Assembly (NCBI RefSeq): GCF_030272615.1
Contig: NC_081414.1
Location: forward strand, 339,120,502 to 339,184,501
DNA: 64,000 nt
Reading direction: 5' to 3'
Source: Cryptomeria japonica
Taxonomy: Eukaryota > Streptophyta > Pinopsida > Cupressales > Cupressaceae
The translations under genes were made by a program, and so were the position numbers. Below, one piece after another: positions 12,193-24,064 of this stretch. How positions within the stretch are numbered: the first letter of the stretch is position 1; every line of letters starts with the position of its first letter. The notes beneath the pieces were generated by a model. The model did not search any database and was not told the DNA's origin. It worked only from the letters and a program-made list of their open reading frames with translations.

Positions 12193-12489
12193 TTTTTATT
12201 AGCCTCCTTGATAATTGTACCTTTGCTATTTCCTATCCCTTTCATGTGTGAAAGGAAATCCAGTGAGGATGAATCAAGTTTCTATTTATTTGTAGGCCTC
12301 TACTTTACCTCCCTGATTTTTACCCTAACCCTCACTTTCATGCCTCTTTTAAAAGGATTTCTCAAGTTAAGCATAGGCTTGAACGATATTTTCATCTACT
12401 CTACACTCGAATGCTTGGCATCACTCTCCATTCTCTCTATTTTTTTGTTCCTATTTTTTGTTATTTTGATTACCTGTAACAATTGGTAG
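12193..12489 (+). pseudogene. Macrosatellite unit 6, open frame with lost start codon
   Basis: The frame is open over the whole unit (LLASLIIVPLLF, the loop ERKSSEDE, FYLFVGLYFTSL, then ECLASLSILSI), but the ATG has become TTT. It ends LITCNNW after read-through. Together with units 2 and 4 it shows the conserved three-segment pattern. The upstream Ser/Thr-rich frame is offset by one base. Confidence 0.45.
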
Positions 12490-12713
12490 TGATAGTGATA
12501 GCAATCGATAATTCCAGTGATAATCAAATCGAGATGGTACGTACACCAACACTAGCACCTCCGCTACAACGTACACCTCCACCTCCTCCACTATGGTGTA
12601 CACATCCATCTCCTGTACTACAATGTACACCAACACATCCTCCTCCTCCAATGTGGCATACATACACACCAGCAGACGATGCCCACCTATAAGGATATCA
12701 AAAATATTGTGAA

Positions 12714-13023
12714 ATGTTATTAGCCTCCCTAGTAACTGTAACTTTTTTTCTCGTCCCCCTCATGGCTGAAACGAAAATCTAATGGGGATGAATTGAGTTT
12801 GAACTATTTATTTGTAGGCCTCCACTTTATCTCCCTACTTTTTACCCTAATTCTCATTTTCATGCATCTTTTAAAAGTATTTCTCAAGCTAGGCAAAAGC
12901 TTTAACAATATTCTCTTCTACTCTACACTCGGATGCTTGGTATCACTCTCCATTCTCTATGTTTTTTGTTCCTACCATCTGATGCAAGATATAATGTACC
13001 CCTTTTTCTTTCTACAATGGTAG
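12714..13023 (+). pseudogene. Macrosatellite unit 7, frameshifted
   Basis: ATG then LLASLVTVTFFLVPLMAE stops at a TAA in the loop. The rest (YLFVGLHFISLLFTL, then LGCLVSLSILYVF) is open from 12793 in another frame. This is the last unit of the array; sequence after it is unrelated. Confidence 0.5.
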
Positions 13024-13222
13024 GCATCATTGGCATTCTTCTTCACTATTATTCAACCTTATCATCAATTAGTGATATTCCAATATTTATGAAAGCTCAA
13101 TGTGAGGAGTGAGAAGAATTTCAAGTAGGCTTAAGTGATATAATTTAATTTCGCATTTTGGGTAAAACATTACGTAGCAAGAGGCTTAATCATCTATTTA
13201 GATTTTTGAAATGTCTTCAAGG

Positions 13223-13435
13223 GTTGCAATCTCAAGTAGAAAAATATATATTTTATAGAATTTTCTACTGTGCCTATTGTAATTTTAGGTAGAAAAAAAT
13301 ATATTTCATACAATTTAATACCATGTCTATTGTAATCTCAAGTAGAACAATATGCAATTCATACAATTTTGTACCATGTCTATTGTAATCTCAAGTTGAA
13401 AAATATACAATTTCTACTATTTCTTTTCTACATGA
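13223..13435 (+). repeat. 53-bp tandem repeat, four copies
   Basis: The motif gttgcaatctcaagtagaaa and its variants begin at 13223, 13276, 13329 and 13382, exactly 53 bp apart. The copies diverge at several positions. AT-rich, no coding. Confidence 0.8.
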
Positions 13436-13749
13436 TGTTGTTGGTCCATATAATAAATAAATTGGTGTGCATTTCAGTTATTCTCACAAAAATAAGTTCT
13501 CTCCAAAACTTTAATGAAAAGGGTGAAGATAAGTCTATTTTTAGTATTATTGAAGTATGTTAGTTTTTTATTTTCTAAATCTAATTTTTAAATTATCTTT
13601 ATATGCAATTTTTTTTTGTGAAACATATTTTATTTTATCTTGAAGATAATAATTTAAGACAACAAATCTTTTACAAAACTATGTGGGATGATAACCTTTT
13701 ATTTTATTTTACAACTATATTTTTTTATTCAACATTTTGGGTAAATTAA

Positions 13750-16134
13750 AGCCTTTTGATATCTGATCTAGATAGTCTATACCAACTTCTCAACATCTTC
13801 TTGGGTGGATTTGATATTCATTTTCAATTTTGCATACTTATCAATCAATTCTTCAATGATACCTATAGACACACTATATTCTCAATTTGCTCTCTCCTTT
13901 CAAGTAGCCCGTGTAGCCTCCAACAAATCCAATCTATGCAAAATTTTCAAAAATAGGTCTACATAATTTCCTCGGTAACAAAATTTTCAAAATAACCATA
14001 GCCACTATACAACTCTTTCCATTTCCTAAGAATGAAAACTATATGCTCTACTATCAAATCTACTCTAAAGAATATAATTTTTATTCATTTTTACATATAA
14101 GATGTACATCTCATTCTTCTCCCAAAATATTATTTTTTGTAAATCCTTGAGATCCATCTTCTAAAGTTCTTAAAGAATATGCACTATATCCTTTTCTCTA
14201 AGGCTATTTGAATAAGCTAATCCTATATCCTTCTATCAACATTTGATCCATTTGGTTTAAAAATTTGATAGCCTAGGAATCCATAACATTGACTTTATAT
14301 TTCATGGCATAAAGTTCATCCATCTCATGTTTTGAAATTAGCCTAGGTATATCAAGATTCATTGTTTATTGTTTAGCTAGAGGTATGGTCAACTCCTTGA
14401 TGAATTTCATTAATTGGTTCATATGTGCTAATTAAGCCTTGATTTCTATCATTTTTTTGTTGGTCCTTATGCATCCTTGTCACTATAGCTCCATCAAAAG
14501 GTTTGGAAGAAGAAATATATTTTGGCCTATTCTTTCTATTTATATTGATCTATGTAAATTGATAATCTATAACTAGGAGACCCTACCATATTTATCAACT
14601 ATTGGAATGAGCACTTCTACTATTTTCTCTCCAAATTCATTAATTCTTATGGAGTGTAGAGTCTTCGCTCTTTTACTAGACTTGGTTTTTTCCACCTCAA
14701 CAACCATATGTTGTAGGTTCCTTGTCTTGAATACATGTTGTTTTTTCTCCAAATTAGTTTTTCACCATGTGAGAGTTAAAGGAGGCTACATATCTTATTG
14801 AGTCTCCTTTTTTCTTTTTTGTTCTTTATCTTTCATTAGAGTTTCTATCTTAGGAGCAATACTAATTTGTTGAGAGGGTGAGGTTTCTATTTACTTGGTA
14901 CCAATCTACTCATCTTATTTCTCTTAATAATTTCATAATTTCCCCTACTAAATTAATGATATTTTTCTTTTGTTCTTAGGTGAGCACTAAGTTAGACTAG
15001 TATATTCCTTCATCAAGAAAATTTCTCCTTGGCCCCTCATACTCTTCATTATCCTATTCTTTGTCTTCATTAAAAACTTTCCCTTCTACTTTATTATGAT
15101 CTTATTGACTATTCTTTACTTCAATTAATTATTTACTCACCTTAGGAAGCTTTGATGATCCATATTCATTTTTTACCTAATCACTTTGATCCCTATTGTC
15201 TTCCTAGTGGTGTAAGTGTCTTTCGATGTTGTGATGCCAAAGAAGTGGGATTTTTCTATCGATCAATTTGTTCTTCTTCTTTGTCCTATCCCTCTCCAAT
15301 TTTTTTGGGAATGATTTTCTTAGTGGAATGACTTAGATCATTGGGATTTCAATTAATGTACTATTAGTCCCTAACTATATAGCTTTCTATAGAATTTCAA
15401 GTCTTTTAAGGGCTTGGGTTAATTCTTGAACTATTTCCTCAACTAGATTTATCCTTGTCCTTAACTCTTTGCCTCTTTTATTATTGAGGTATAGAAGAAT
15501 ACACTTCTATAACTTTTATTTCTTCCCTATTGGCTATGGATTGAGCAAATTGAAAATGAAGGTTTATCCTAGGTAAGCTCCTATTAATCACATTTTTCAA
15601 GATAGTGTCAGTAGATACATCTTATTTCTTTGACTAGTCTATTGGGTGAAGTTCTTCGGTGAAAGATTTTTGTCTCTCATATATGAGGTCTAATATTTAT
15701 TCATTATTAGATAAGTCTTCAATAATATCTTATTTGATCCTATTCTCTCATTTTATAGGTAATCAACCTATTGTACTACCTCTTCCTAACTTCAAAGTCA
15801 TTATATATGTTGGCCTAAAATTCCTTAAGTGTAGCTTAATGACTTGAGAAGATATTTTTCATTGCCCCCTTGAGCTTGAGATTCAAATCTTCTAACTTAT
15901 ATACTAATATTTTTGGCACTTTTATGGATGGGAACTCATAAAATCCCAACCTAAAAGGGTAGTTGACCCCATCCTTGTTCTTTGAAGATAGAATCAAATG
16001 GACCTCAATGATCTATCCTACAAACTTATTTAGTATTATCTTATTACTACAACACCTTGGGAAGAGAAAGGGTGATTTTGGAAAGCCAAATACCCTAATG
16101 TATATTGACCTTGGGAATTGGATGTACCAAAATC
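13750..16134 (-). pseudogene. Old minus-strand coding element H, segment downstream of insertion D
   Basis: The minus strand reads as decayed protein with many stops. Near 16130-16020 it gives FWYIQFPRSIYIRVFGFPK then SPFLFPRCCSNKIIL. Further on come IIEVHLILSSKNKDGVNYPF, LNLRNFRPTYIM and, around 13850-13750, a coiled-coil stretch (EELIDKYAKLKMNIK). The frame continues from the other side of element D (22745 upward: EDIILIKGWG) when D and one copy of its target duplication are left out, so the two segments are one host element. The protein family is not recognised. It may be an ORF2-like protein of the type seen in A and B, but I cannot align it. Confidence 0.5.
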
Positions 16135-16885
16135 TGAAAGGAAACTTGCAACCAACTTTATGATAATTTCCACATAACCCAATTAAGATCTTAATCAAAT
16201 CAACACATAGAATCCACATGCAAATAATAGACAACATACCCATGAAAATGTGACACAAGATATATCCTAGGAAAACCCTCACAAGGGAAAACCCAGCCTC
16301 CAAAAGCATCATCCACCATGCATTATCAACAATGTGTCCATTATAATACTAACTATGGAAAGCCTTCGAAAACCCAGCCATCATAAGCCATCTACAATAA
16401 CTCCATGTGAAAAAGCATGAATCCACACATCCCATGCCATGGTTCCTTCCTTCACAAATGCTAACCTGGTTAACTGACCAACCCAAACAACTACCCTTGT
16501 GGTTTCTTTTATAAACACAAGCTCCCTCAAAGCCACCAAGTGGTATTACATCAAAACCATGTGCCCAAAACCATGAGATAATAAAATATAATATTTTTCC
16601 TACCTACCCTTGAACCACATTTAATATTGGGTAATTCATCACAATTACATTCCCCAATATTAAATAAATACAATATAACAATACTAATGTGTCAATACAA
16701 CTCATCAAGTGGTTACAAGAATATTCCAAGGGAATCTCTACATGTTGCATTCCCATCTAGGTGTTCCTAGGTGCAACAATACAATATGAGATTACAATAT
16801 AATTACATTTCCACCTCACACAATAATAAAATAATACAACAATGAAACATTATTATGCAAGGTGTACAACACCATTTTCCCAACA
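16135..16885 (-). mobile_element. 3' LTR of D, full length (751 bp)
   Basis: On the minus strand it starts TGTTGGGAAAATGGTGTTG right after the polypurine tract and ends in the TTTCA next to the target duplication. It retains about 440 bp that are missing from the 5' LTR. Confidence 0.85.
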
Positions 16886-16898
16886 TTCTCCCACTTGT
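16886..16898 (-). other. Polypurine tract of D
   Basis: On the minus strand ACAAGTGGGAGAA lies immediately before the 3' LTR start. Confidence 0.75.
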
Positions 16899-17165
16899 TG
16901 TATACATTGCATAAGGGCCAAGAAGTAATCCATCACACAAATAAGAGATTGATCTCTCCACGCACATATACCATCATGGAATCCAAGTGATCCATGTGCT
17001 CCATGAAGATACCTACAACAAGAACAAAGTGACCACCATCTCATACATGAATGCTCTCACCCTCCATCATGCTACTACCACTGGACATGAAAAAGGCCAT
17101 CCAAAGAGAAAGCCACATAATCTCTCAACAAATGATAAGTCCTGCACCAATTGATATCTGAACAC

Positions 17166-17507
17166 TGTTGGTAGTGGGCCAACATCCCTCGTGAGGATTC
17201 ATGACATGGTTTAATGGCCTCTTATGGATTCTATGTCTAGTGGTTGTATGGGGCATTGCCATGGCAGTCTTTTGGGGCAATGAAAACCCTATCTTGTAAC
17301 AAGTGATATCAGAGCTTGGTCACAGGTTCGAATCACGCAGGCCGCGACGAGTGATGCTAGGAGGGGGATTGTTGGTAGTGGGCCAACGTTCTTCGCAAGG
17401 ATTTGTGACATGGTTTAATAGCCTCCTATGGATTCTATAAGTCTAGTAGTTGTATCGAACATTGACAGGTCCATCTTTTAGTGCAACGACAACCCTATCT
17501 TGTAACA
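17166..17507 (+). mobile_element. TRIM retrotransposon, 342 bp, nested in D
   Basis: Two direct LTRs of 136 and 138 bp (17166-17301, 17370-17507) start TGTTGGTAGTGGGCCAAC and end CTATCTTGTAACA. The 68-bp core opens with the primer site TGATATCAGAGC and closes with the purine tract aggagggggat. The flanks are AACAC on both sides (17161-17165, 17508-17512). There is no coding capacity. The start of each LTR is self-complementary (TGTTGG and CCAACA). No 5S rRNA-like sequence was seen in the LTR, so it is not a Cassandra element. The core contains GGTTCGAATC, a tRNA B-box-like string. Confidence 0.92.
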
Positions 17508-20500
17508 AACACAAACACTAATCCAAAGGTATCTGATGCAATGGTAGCTATTTACATAGCTAAAATAACATCCATAGAAAGTGATAACATATCAACTATA
17601 CATACCTCCAAGGAATACAAACAAAGTGAATAACATCTCAACAACATATGCAACCTGTAACATGCAACCATAAGCCCCAAGTGCAATACCTGCCACGTAT
17701 GTACACCAAGGAACTCCCACTTCATAAGTAATGTCAATATTAAAAATGAATCCACTAACAACATATCATAGAAGTGTAACCATGTAGTATCAAGAACATC
17801 CACATCAATATGAACATCATGTAAACCAATAACCTACAAGTACCACTCTCACACCATGTCTCAAATATTCTCCCATGTTCTCCACACCAACAAAAGAAAG
17901 AGATAAATGAACCTCTATGCCATCTCCCACATGACAAAACATGAACAAAAAACCAGTGAACACATATCTCCAAACAACCTCCAACTAATGTAATGTGAAT
18001 ATGAAAATCTAGGAAGATAACTGAAACAAAGAGAGAAACACTGCAAATCAAACCCCACAATATATTCTTCTACACACACCTCTAAATGCTAATTGTGTCA
18101 AGTATGATCTCCTCCATAAAAACCCAAAAGAGAATAGCATAACAACACCCAAATATCGTTCAGTCCCTTGGACCAAACAAACATATATAACATGTAATAA
18201 ACATGGATGTAAGCCTCTCATAACCAAGAAGATCAAACTAAACATCTATTCCCAATCCCAAGGGAATATGCCCGATAAAATATCTCCCAAACTAATATCA
18301 ATGAATGCAACCATCATAATAATAACTCAAATGCATAAGGAGATAACCAATGTCATACATCTCTAAAATGAAACCTCTAGAACTAAATATCTCCATAGCT
18401 CAAGATCCATATCTATGAAAGATAAACATAACATCATGCACCTAAAAGGAACAATGGGCAATGCCTCTCAAGTAGAAAATTGTCGAGTAGAACAAGAGTG
18501 GGGAATGAGAATTCTCATCCAAGATATCCAAGTCATCATGACTCATCTAAGAACAATATCCTCTCAAGTCCATACTAGGTGATTTCTCCTTGGTCTTCTT
18601 GTTGAAACCATCAACCATTCCAATAAATATCTCTAATCACAAGAGAATATCAGCATCACCTAAGTCTCCAAGTATCCATGAGTACCTGTAACCAATAAAT
18701 TCATGCTAAACTCCAAATACAACATAGCACCACCATGAAGTAATCAAGAAAATGATCATGTACCCAATACAAAGAGATCTACCAAGATCAATGTCAAATC
18801 TCCAACTATAGAATCAGGAACAAATCATGACAACATGATCTAACCATCTCCTCCAAAGAGATAACATTCTCCATATGAACATATCAAATAACCCTATCAT
18901 GCCAAAAATCTAAATGCATATCAAGAGTGTACCATGACATAATATCAACCATCTTATCAAGCATGGATAACATGTCAAATGAAAGCATAATCCCACATCT
19001 ATACCAAGAACTCTGTGAGTCCTCAAGATGCAAAAATATCTTGACAGTGTACCTACAAATGTGAAAGATCCTTCTGCAACAACATGATCTAAGACATCCT
19101 CCAAACATCTTCACACTAAGAAGATCATTCGTCATCCAATGGTGAATACACATCACTGCTACAAGCTCCCACTAAATCATGATACCAAGGTCTCCATAGC
19201 ATCATGATAACTAGATCTCCTAAATGAAGATCATCCAAGTCTACACACATACAACTGAAATGTCATCAATATCAAGTTTAAACCAATAACTCCATCTCAA
19301 GAAGATACAAAACCACCAAACAAACAATCAGGATCAAATCCTACACCGCCACATCACACTATCAAAAGATCCCACTGAAAGTGTATCCAAGCTATCCATG
19401 ACATCATGATAAAACCATCCTCTAACCATGAGAATCAACCAAAATAATATAGTAATCAAGGAACTCAAAGCACACATCATGAGCTCCCTAAGAGCCAAAT
19501 AAACCATCATCCTCAATACAAGAAGATACACTACCATAACCAACTAGGAATCCAAATAAAATCATAATCAATAAAAGCACCTGTAAATCCAACCATGTCA
19601 TGCCAAAGCCCCTAAACACAAGGAGCAATCATGGCATCATGATCACATCCACGAAACAAGCATCTAACTCAATGTGTCCAACATGTCAACATCACATAGT
19701 CAACCATGTAGGTCCCCCATCATGACGGTACCTGGTTACAACATCTCTCCTCCTCACTGTGAGAACAAAATCAGCAAACCATGTGACTAAACCAAGCCAC
19801 CAATCTGAATATGCATCAACAATGAAAGTTCTATGGGCATAGCCAACCCATATCCAAGCCATAAATGAAATCCTATAAGTATAGACAGCCTAAAACACTG
19901 CATAACTTGTAGACCCAACAATGCAACATATATACTAAAACCAAACTGATATCTATGTCATCATAAGAGAAGTCAAGATACAAAATTGAGTGTACAATGA
20001 CATTAAATCAAAATCTCCAATATGTAACATTCCATAAACTCATAGTGTCACCATAGTCAAAAGAGCCCATAAATAGCTTAAATCAAAATATCAGTATATA
20101 AATCATATCAAATCTACTCCAAATCTGAACCAATGTTTAGTGCTCTCCAAGAAATTTTTGTCGATTATTCGAATTCCAAAATCCAACTCCATATGCTCAA
20201 GTTATGACCTCTTAAAGCCATAAAGGTACTTGTCACTTCTAGCTGATATTTCACTACCCAAACAACAAAATATAGAAAAATTAATCATATCACGATGAAG
20301 TATGTTGATTCACCTTTCCAACAACTATAAGAAGTCGAAAAACCAACATCATATGCCCAAGATATGCTATGTGAAAGAAAACAACCAATTAGGCTAAATA
20401 TGCAAGCATGGACTCCAAAACAATTTCACCAATATGCAATAAAAATTATTTTTCCAATTTTTTCTCCCAATATTCCAAATGAATTAATTCTCCAAAAATA

Positions 20501-20557
20501 TAGTGGTCGGCAAAAAAACCTAGACTTCACCGAAATTCAAAACATGACATATAAAAT

Positions 20558-21527
20558 TGTTGGTATTTTGGATATGTTGATATGGTTTTGTCATTGATGT
20601 CAACACTTGTCAACATTTATCAGCACTTGGAGACTCTTGATTATGTTCACTGGCAAGTCAGTGACTTATTGATAGTCACCGATAGGTTATATTGTTCACT
20701 ATCACTTGGAATGACTTAGAAAATACTTGGTTATGTCTAAGACATTGTTTGGACACTTTGTTATGATGATTTGTTCATTGGTCTATTCGGGTTTGCATAT
20801 TTGTTGTTACCGGCAAATAGGTATAGGTTATGCACCGGCAAGCATATCTATTCCAGATCAGCATGACACATTATGAAGATGATTTGTTATTATTGTAAAT
20901 GAATTGAGCCGACTTACTCAATTGGTCTTAGGTTATGGTATAAATGTAAGATCTCATTTGTGAGATTGATATGGGATTGGAAAAAGGATTGTAATAAGGT
21001 ATATGCAAATATAAGCAGAGCTATACACATAGACATCATTCAAGATTGAAGGAAAGTTTGAAGAAAGCATATCAAAGCTAAACCGGTACTGAATCCAACA
21101 TATGAAGATGATATTTTGTGCAGTACATTATCATTGGATTTAACCATCCAATTGTAGTCAGTGTGACTCCCATTTTGTGATTGAGCAGTGAGCTCTAGGC
21201 AGCTGGCCTTTCTGCATGTGCAGACTTCATATTGTACACACATACTATCTACAGTAGTATAATCTTATTGTGGGTAAGGCTTCCCATCGTGTTTTTTCCC
21301 CTTACATGATTTCCATGTACAAATATATGTGTTATGTGTTGTGGATGTTAGTCTTTTTGTTTCATGCATTAATCTTTACCAGTACTACAATTAACTGATA
21401 AAACTATCTACCAGCATAAAGTTTGGTTTACCGATATTAAGCATTAAATTTTGGTTAAGCTAATTTTGGTTTGAGTTTACTGGACAAGTGATTCACCCCC
21501 CCTCTTAGTTGTCTCTAGGACCTAACA
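20558..21527 (+). mobile_element. Solo LTR (Copia-like), 970 bp, nested in D
   Basis: It starts TGTTGGTATTTTGG and ends GGACCTAACA, with target duplication AAAAT at 20553-20557 and 21528-21532. It carries the shared LTR module (gagcagtgagctctaggc, ggcctttctgcatgtgcag, ttttttccccttaca) and the C-run near 21496-21502. No second LTR or internal region exists, so unequal recombination between LTRs is the likely origin. Confidence 0.9.
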
Positions 21528-21659
21528 AAAATGTTATAAACATGGCATATAATATAATACATAAGTTTTTATTTAAAAAAATTTCTAAAAAACAAATTTT
21601 AAATTTAATATTAACTGGTGGAATTTTTTAATTTTAAATTTTTTGTTAAAAAGTTTTTA

Positions 21660-21900
21660 TTTCCAGCGACCATGTGGGGGGGACAAAATCGCACCCCATG
21701 GGTGGTCTCCATGAGGTTTACCCTGCCCAGGGATTTCCCCATGCGATGGGGGGCCCATCGACGACGTAGTGGTCGATGCCACTTCCGACACCCACTGCCG
21801 ATAAAGCTGATAGTGGGTACTGACATTGGTACCCTACCACTGTCGGTGTACCTCTACAAGCCATGGGTTGTGGGGGGGTCTATGGACCCTCACCACCCCA
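21660..21900 (-). other. GC-rich, hairpin-forming leader segment of D
   Basis: This is an island of high GC inside AT-rich DNA, roughly 500-750 nt downstream of D's primer site in D's own orientation. Self-complementary pairs include ccccat/atgggg (21737-21751), catcgac/gtcgatg (21756-21778) and cccact/agtggg (21791-21816). Position and structure suggest an RNA leader element such as a dimerisation or packaging signal. This is inference only. Confidence 0.4.
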
Positions 21901-22417
21901 CAATTCTTTTGTTATATATATATATATATATTATTTTTTTATTTATTTTTATTTTTTTCCTTTGGTATTTTTGCATTTCTATTTTTTTTTCCTTTTTAAA
22001 AACAAAAGGCCCATCGAGTTCAATAAACAACAAGATTTTTTTTAATATATTTTCTGATGATTGTGCAAGCAATACAACCATATTGTCGTACCGTCTAATT
22101 TTTTTTTTCAAACTCATTCTTCCATTGCCAAATAGGGTTGAGTTATATATCAAAATTCATCTCCCAACTTCCCTGATCACAACCATAACGTTTTTTTTGT
22201 CCCACGAGGCCAAATCTAAAACTCCACCCTTAAAACCCCCAAAAATGCAAATCCATAGAAACCCATTTTGAAACATTTTTATAACACCAGATCTACAATA
22301 AATGCCCACAAATCTACAACCCACAACCTGCAACAAACCCTCATATCTTTCTTTGTCTTTCATTCATACATGCATTCATGAATTTCAACTAGGTTTATAA
22401 CAACCATTTAACCAATA

Positions 22418-22429
22418 GCTCTGATACCA
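22418..22429 (-). other. Primer binding site of D (Met-tRNA)
   Basis: On the minus strand TGGTATCAGAGC begins two bases after the 5' LTR end, a perfect match to the common plant primer site. Confidence 0.9.
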
Positions 22430-22431
22430 CT

Positions 22432-22739
22432 TGAAAGGAAACTTACAACCAACTTTATGACAATTTCCACATAACCCAATTGAGATCTTAATCAAATCAA
22501 CACATAGAATCCACATGAAAACAATACCAATACAATACCAATGTGTCAATACAACTCATCAAGTGGTTACAATAATATTCCAAGAGAATCTCTACATGTT
22601 GCATGGACATCCAGGTGCTCCTAGGTGCAACAATACAATATGATATTACAATATAATTCCATGTCCACCTCACACAATAATAAAATAATACAACAATGAA
22701 ATATTATTATGCAAGGTGTACAACACCATTTTCCCAACA
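22432..22739 (-). mobile_element. 5' LTR of D with internal deletion (308 bp)
   Basis: Both termini match the 3' LTR closely, but the middle is missing; the join lies near 22515-22530 (aacaatacc/aatacaatacc). Loss of the middle probably removed the promoter, so this copy could not be transcribed from its own 5' LTR. Confidence 0.85.
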
Positions 22740-24064
22740 AAATCCCCATCCCTTTATCAATATTATATCCTCTTAAATTATCATATAACCTACATCTCTA
22801 GTGGTTTGGTTGATTATAGTTACCATCATTGACCTTTTTGAAGTGGGTTTCTACTGCCTTGTTTCCTAGCTAAGGATAGAAGTTCCAAATCTTACTTTCC
22901 CCTAGAGCTTCATCCCTAATCCCTTTTGTGGTTAGGCTTGGAAATTTTCTCATACTTGCTGCTATGTAGACCACATATGAAGATATAACCTCTTAGTATT
23001 GACAATAATGGCTAGTTGGGAGTGTAGTTGGTCTCAAATAATTTTCCCACTATCTAAATAATCTTCCTTGTTAAGGATGCCATTGATGTAATGAAACATC
23101 CATGTATCATAAGTCCTATAATATTCCTTCCTCATTTCTCTACTAAAAAGAGTTATGATGTCTACTACTTCAAGGATAAAGTATGCACTTGTCAACTTAA
23201 TAGGCAACTTTTCTATTGATTTCTTTTTAATTTTTAGTCAATGTTTGTTGAGATGCCTTAGTTTATTGGATTCATCTAACTTATGCATGGAAATTCTTGG
23301 GCCATATTCATTACCTTAATCTCCCTATGAGAAGGGAGGGGAAATTTTATTCTAATCATAGAACTAGTGAAATATAATATCTTTATCCCATAGGGTTCTA
23401 TGCATTTCCTTATTATAGGGTTGCCATTGTGAGAAATAGCCAAGATGATCTTAGGGGACTAAAAAATAAGGGTAAACTTATCTATATGAGTGAAGACAAT
23501 GTCAAAAATTCTTCAATATTTAATAGTCTAGTATTATCTTCGAAGATATCCTTATCCATGGCATCTAGAGAAATTTAACCAATTTTGGTGTCTATAATGT
23601 TTTGTATCTTTGATAAGAAGTTTGATATCTTGGGAACTACTTGAATTTTTTAATTCATGGTTATAGGGGTGTTGTTGGCTTTATCCATCTTTCCTTTTCT
23701 CTCAGTTTTTTCAATTTGAACAACTACTTATTCTTCCACTAGCTCTACTTTTTTGAGACATTTAGGATGCCTACAATACAAAAAAACACCCTAAAGAACT
23801 ATAAAAACTTCCTTGGGGATACCTCCTTGTAGTCGCTAAGAATTTTTCTTGTCTTGATGACCAAAATTAAACTTGGTTTTGCTTAGTAGTCCCGATGCCA
23901 ACAATACAACCAAAACTATAATGCTAGGAAGAACCACTATAACTAACAAGGACTCTAATAGTAGAATAGGTCTCTAGTGCTAGACTAGGAATCTAGCACT
24001 ATACCTAGACACTTGATAAGTCATCTTGGTGTTCTCTTTAGGTGTTAACTTCTCCTTTAGTTGC
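22740..24064 (-). pseudogene. Old minus-strand coding element H, segment between D and C
   Basis: The minus strand is again decayed protein (for example KIILAISHNGNPIIRKCIEP, FTSSMIRIKFPLPSHREIKV, MIHGCFITSMAS), interrupted by many stops. It is cut on the right by the chromovirus C and on the left by D. No known domain is recognised. The run of hydrophobic and basic residues with conserved proline and tyrosine looks like a real ancient ORF rather than chance. Sequence right of C (47963 on) should be its continuation, but decay makes that hard to follow. Confidence 0.45.

Larger units (their letters stand above)
8161..13025 (+). repeat. Degenerate macrosatellite, ~520-bp unit, about seven copies, with coding potential
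   Basis: An anchor (atgttgttagcctccctag) recurs at about 8279, 8803, 9370, 10789, 11282, 12193 and 12714. After removing two insertions the spacing is about 450-570 bp. Each unit has two parts. One is a ~270-bp block encoding three hydrophobic segments around EGKSSGDEL and GLYFTSL. The other is a minisatellite of acc/tcc triplets (cacctccacctcc, gtacaccaacac) reading YTSTSTS in one frame and PPPPPL in another. Copies are clearly related but diverged, and only two keep an intact ATG-initiated frame. Neighbouring repeats are in the same orientation. Confidence 0.8.
16135..22739 (-). mobile_element. LTR retrotransposon D (minus strand), non-autonomous, no gag or pol seen
   Basis: Target duplication AAATC lies at 16130-16134 and 22740-22744. 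The LTRs begin TGTTGGGAAAATGG and end GTTTCCTTTCA on the minus strand. A primer site and a polypurine tract sit in the right places. The internal region is about 5.5 kb, including a nested TRIM and a solo LTR. It shows no Gag, protease, reverse transcriptase or integrase motifs in any frame, only short leucine/cysteine-rich chance frames. That fits a large retrotransposon derivative (LARD). It lies inside element H. Confidence 0.85.

Noticed and set aside
13223-13435. Regularly spaced repeats as a CRISPR array
   Set aside because: The 53-bp units are continuous tandem copies with no distinct spacers, and the DNA is plant nuclear.
16013-16312. 99-codon minus-strand frame as one gene
   Set aside because: Its first ~59 codons are D's LTR; only the part left of 16134 belongs to a real (host) reading frame.
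17320-17340. tRNA gene
   Set aside because: Only a B-box-like string is present next to a primer site; no cloverleaf can be drawn.
17166-17507. Cassandra TRIM with 5S rRNA
   Set aside because: The LTRs show no 5S rRNA-like internal promoter or conserved 5S sequence.
21618-22271. 217-codon open frame on the plus strand
   Set aside because: It lies antisense in D's leader, is rich in Phe/Ile from T-runs and a TA microsatellite, and has no domain or homologue in the window.
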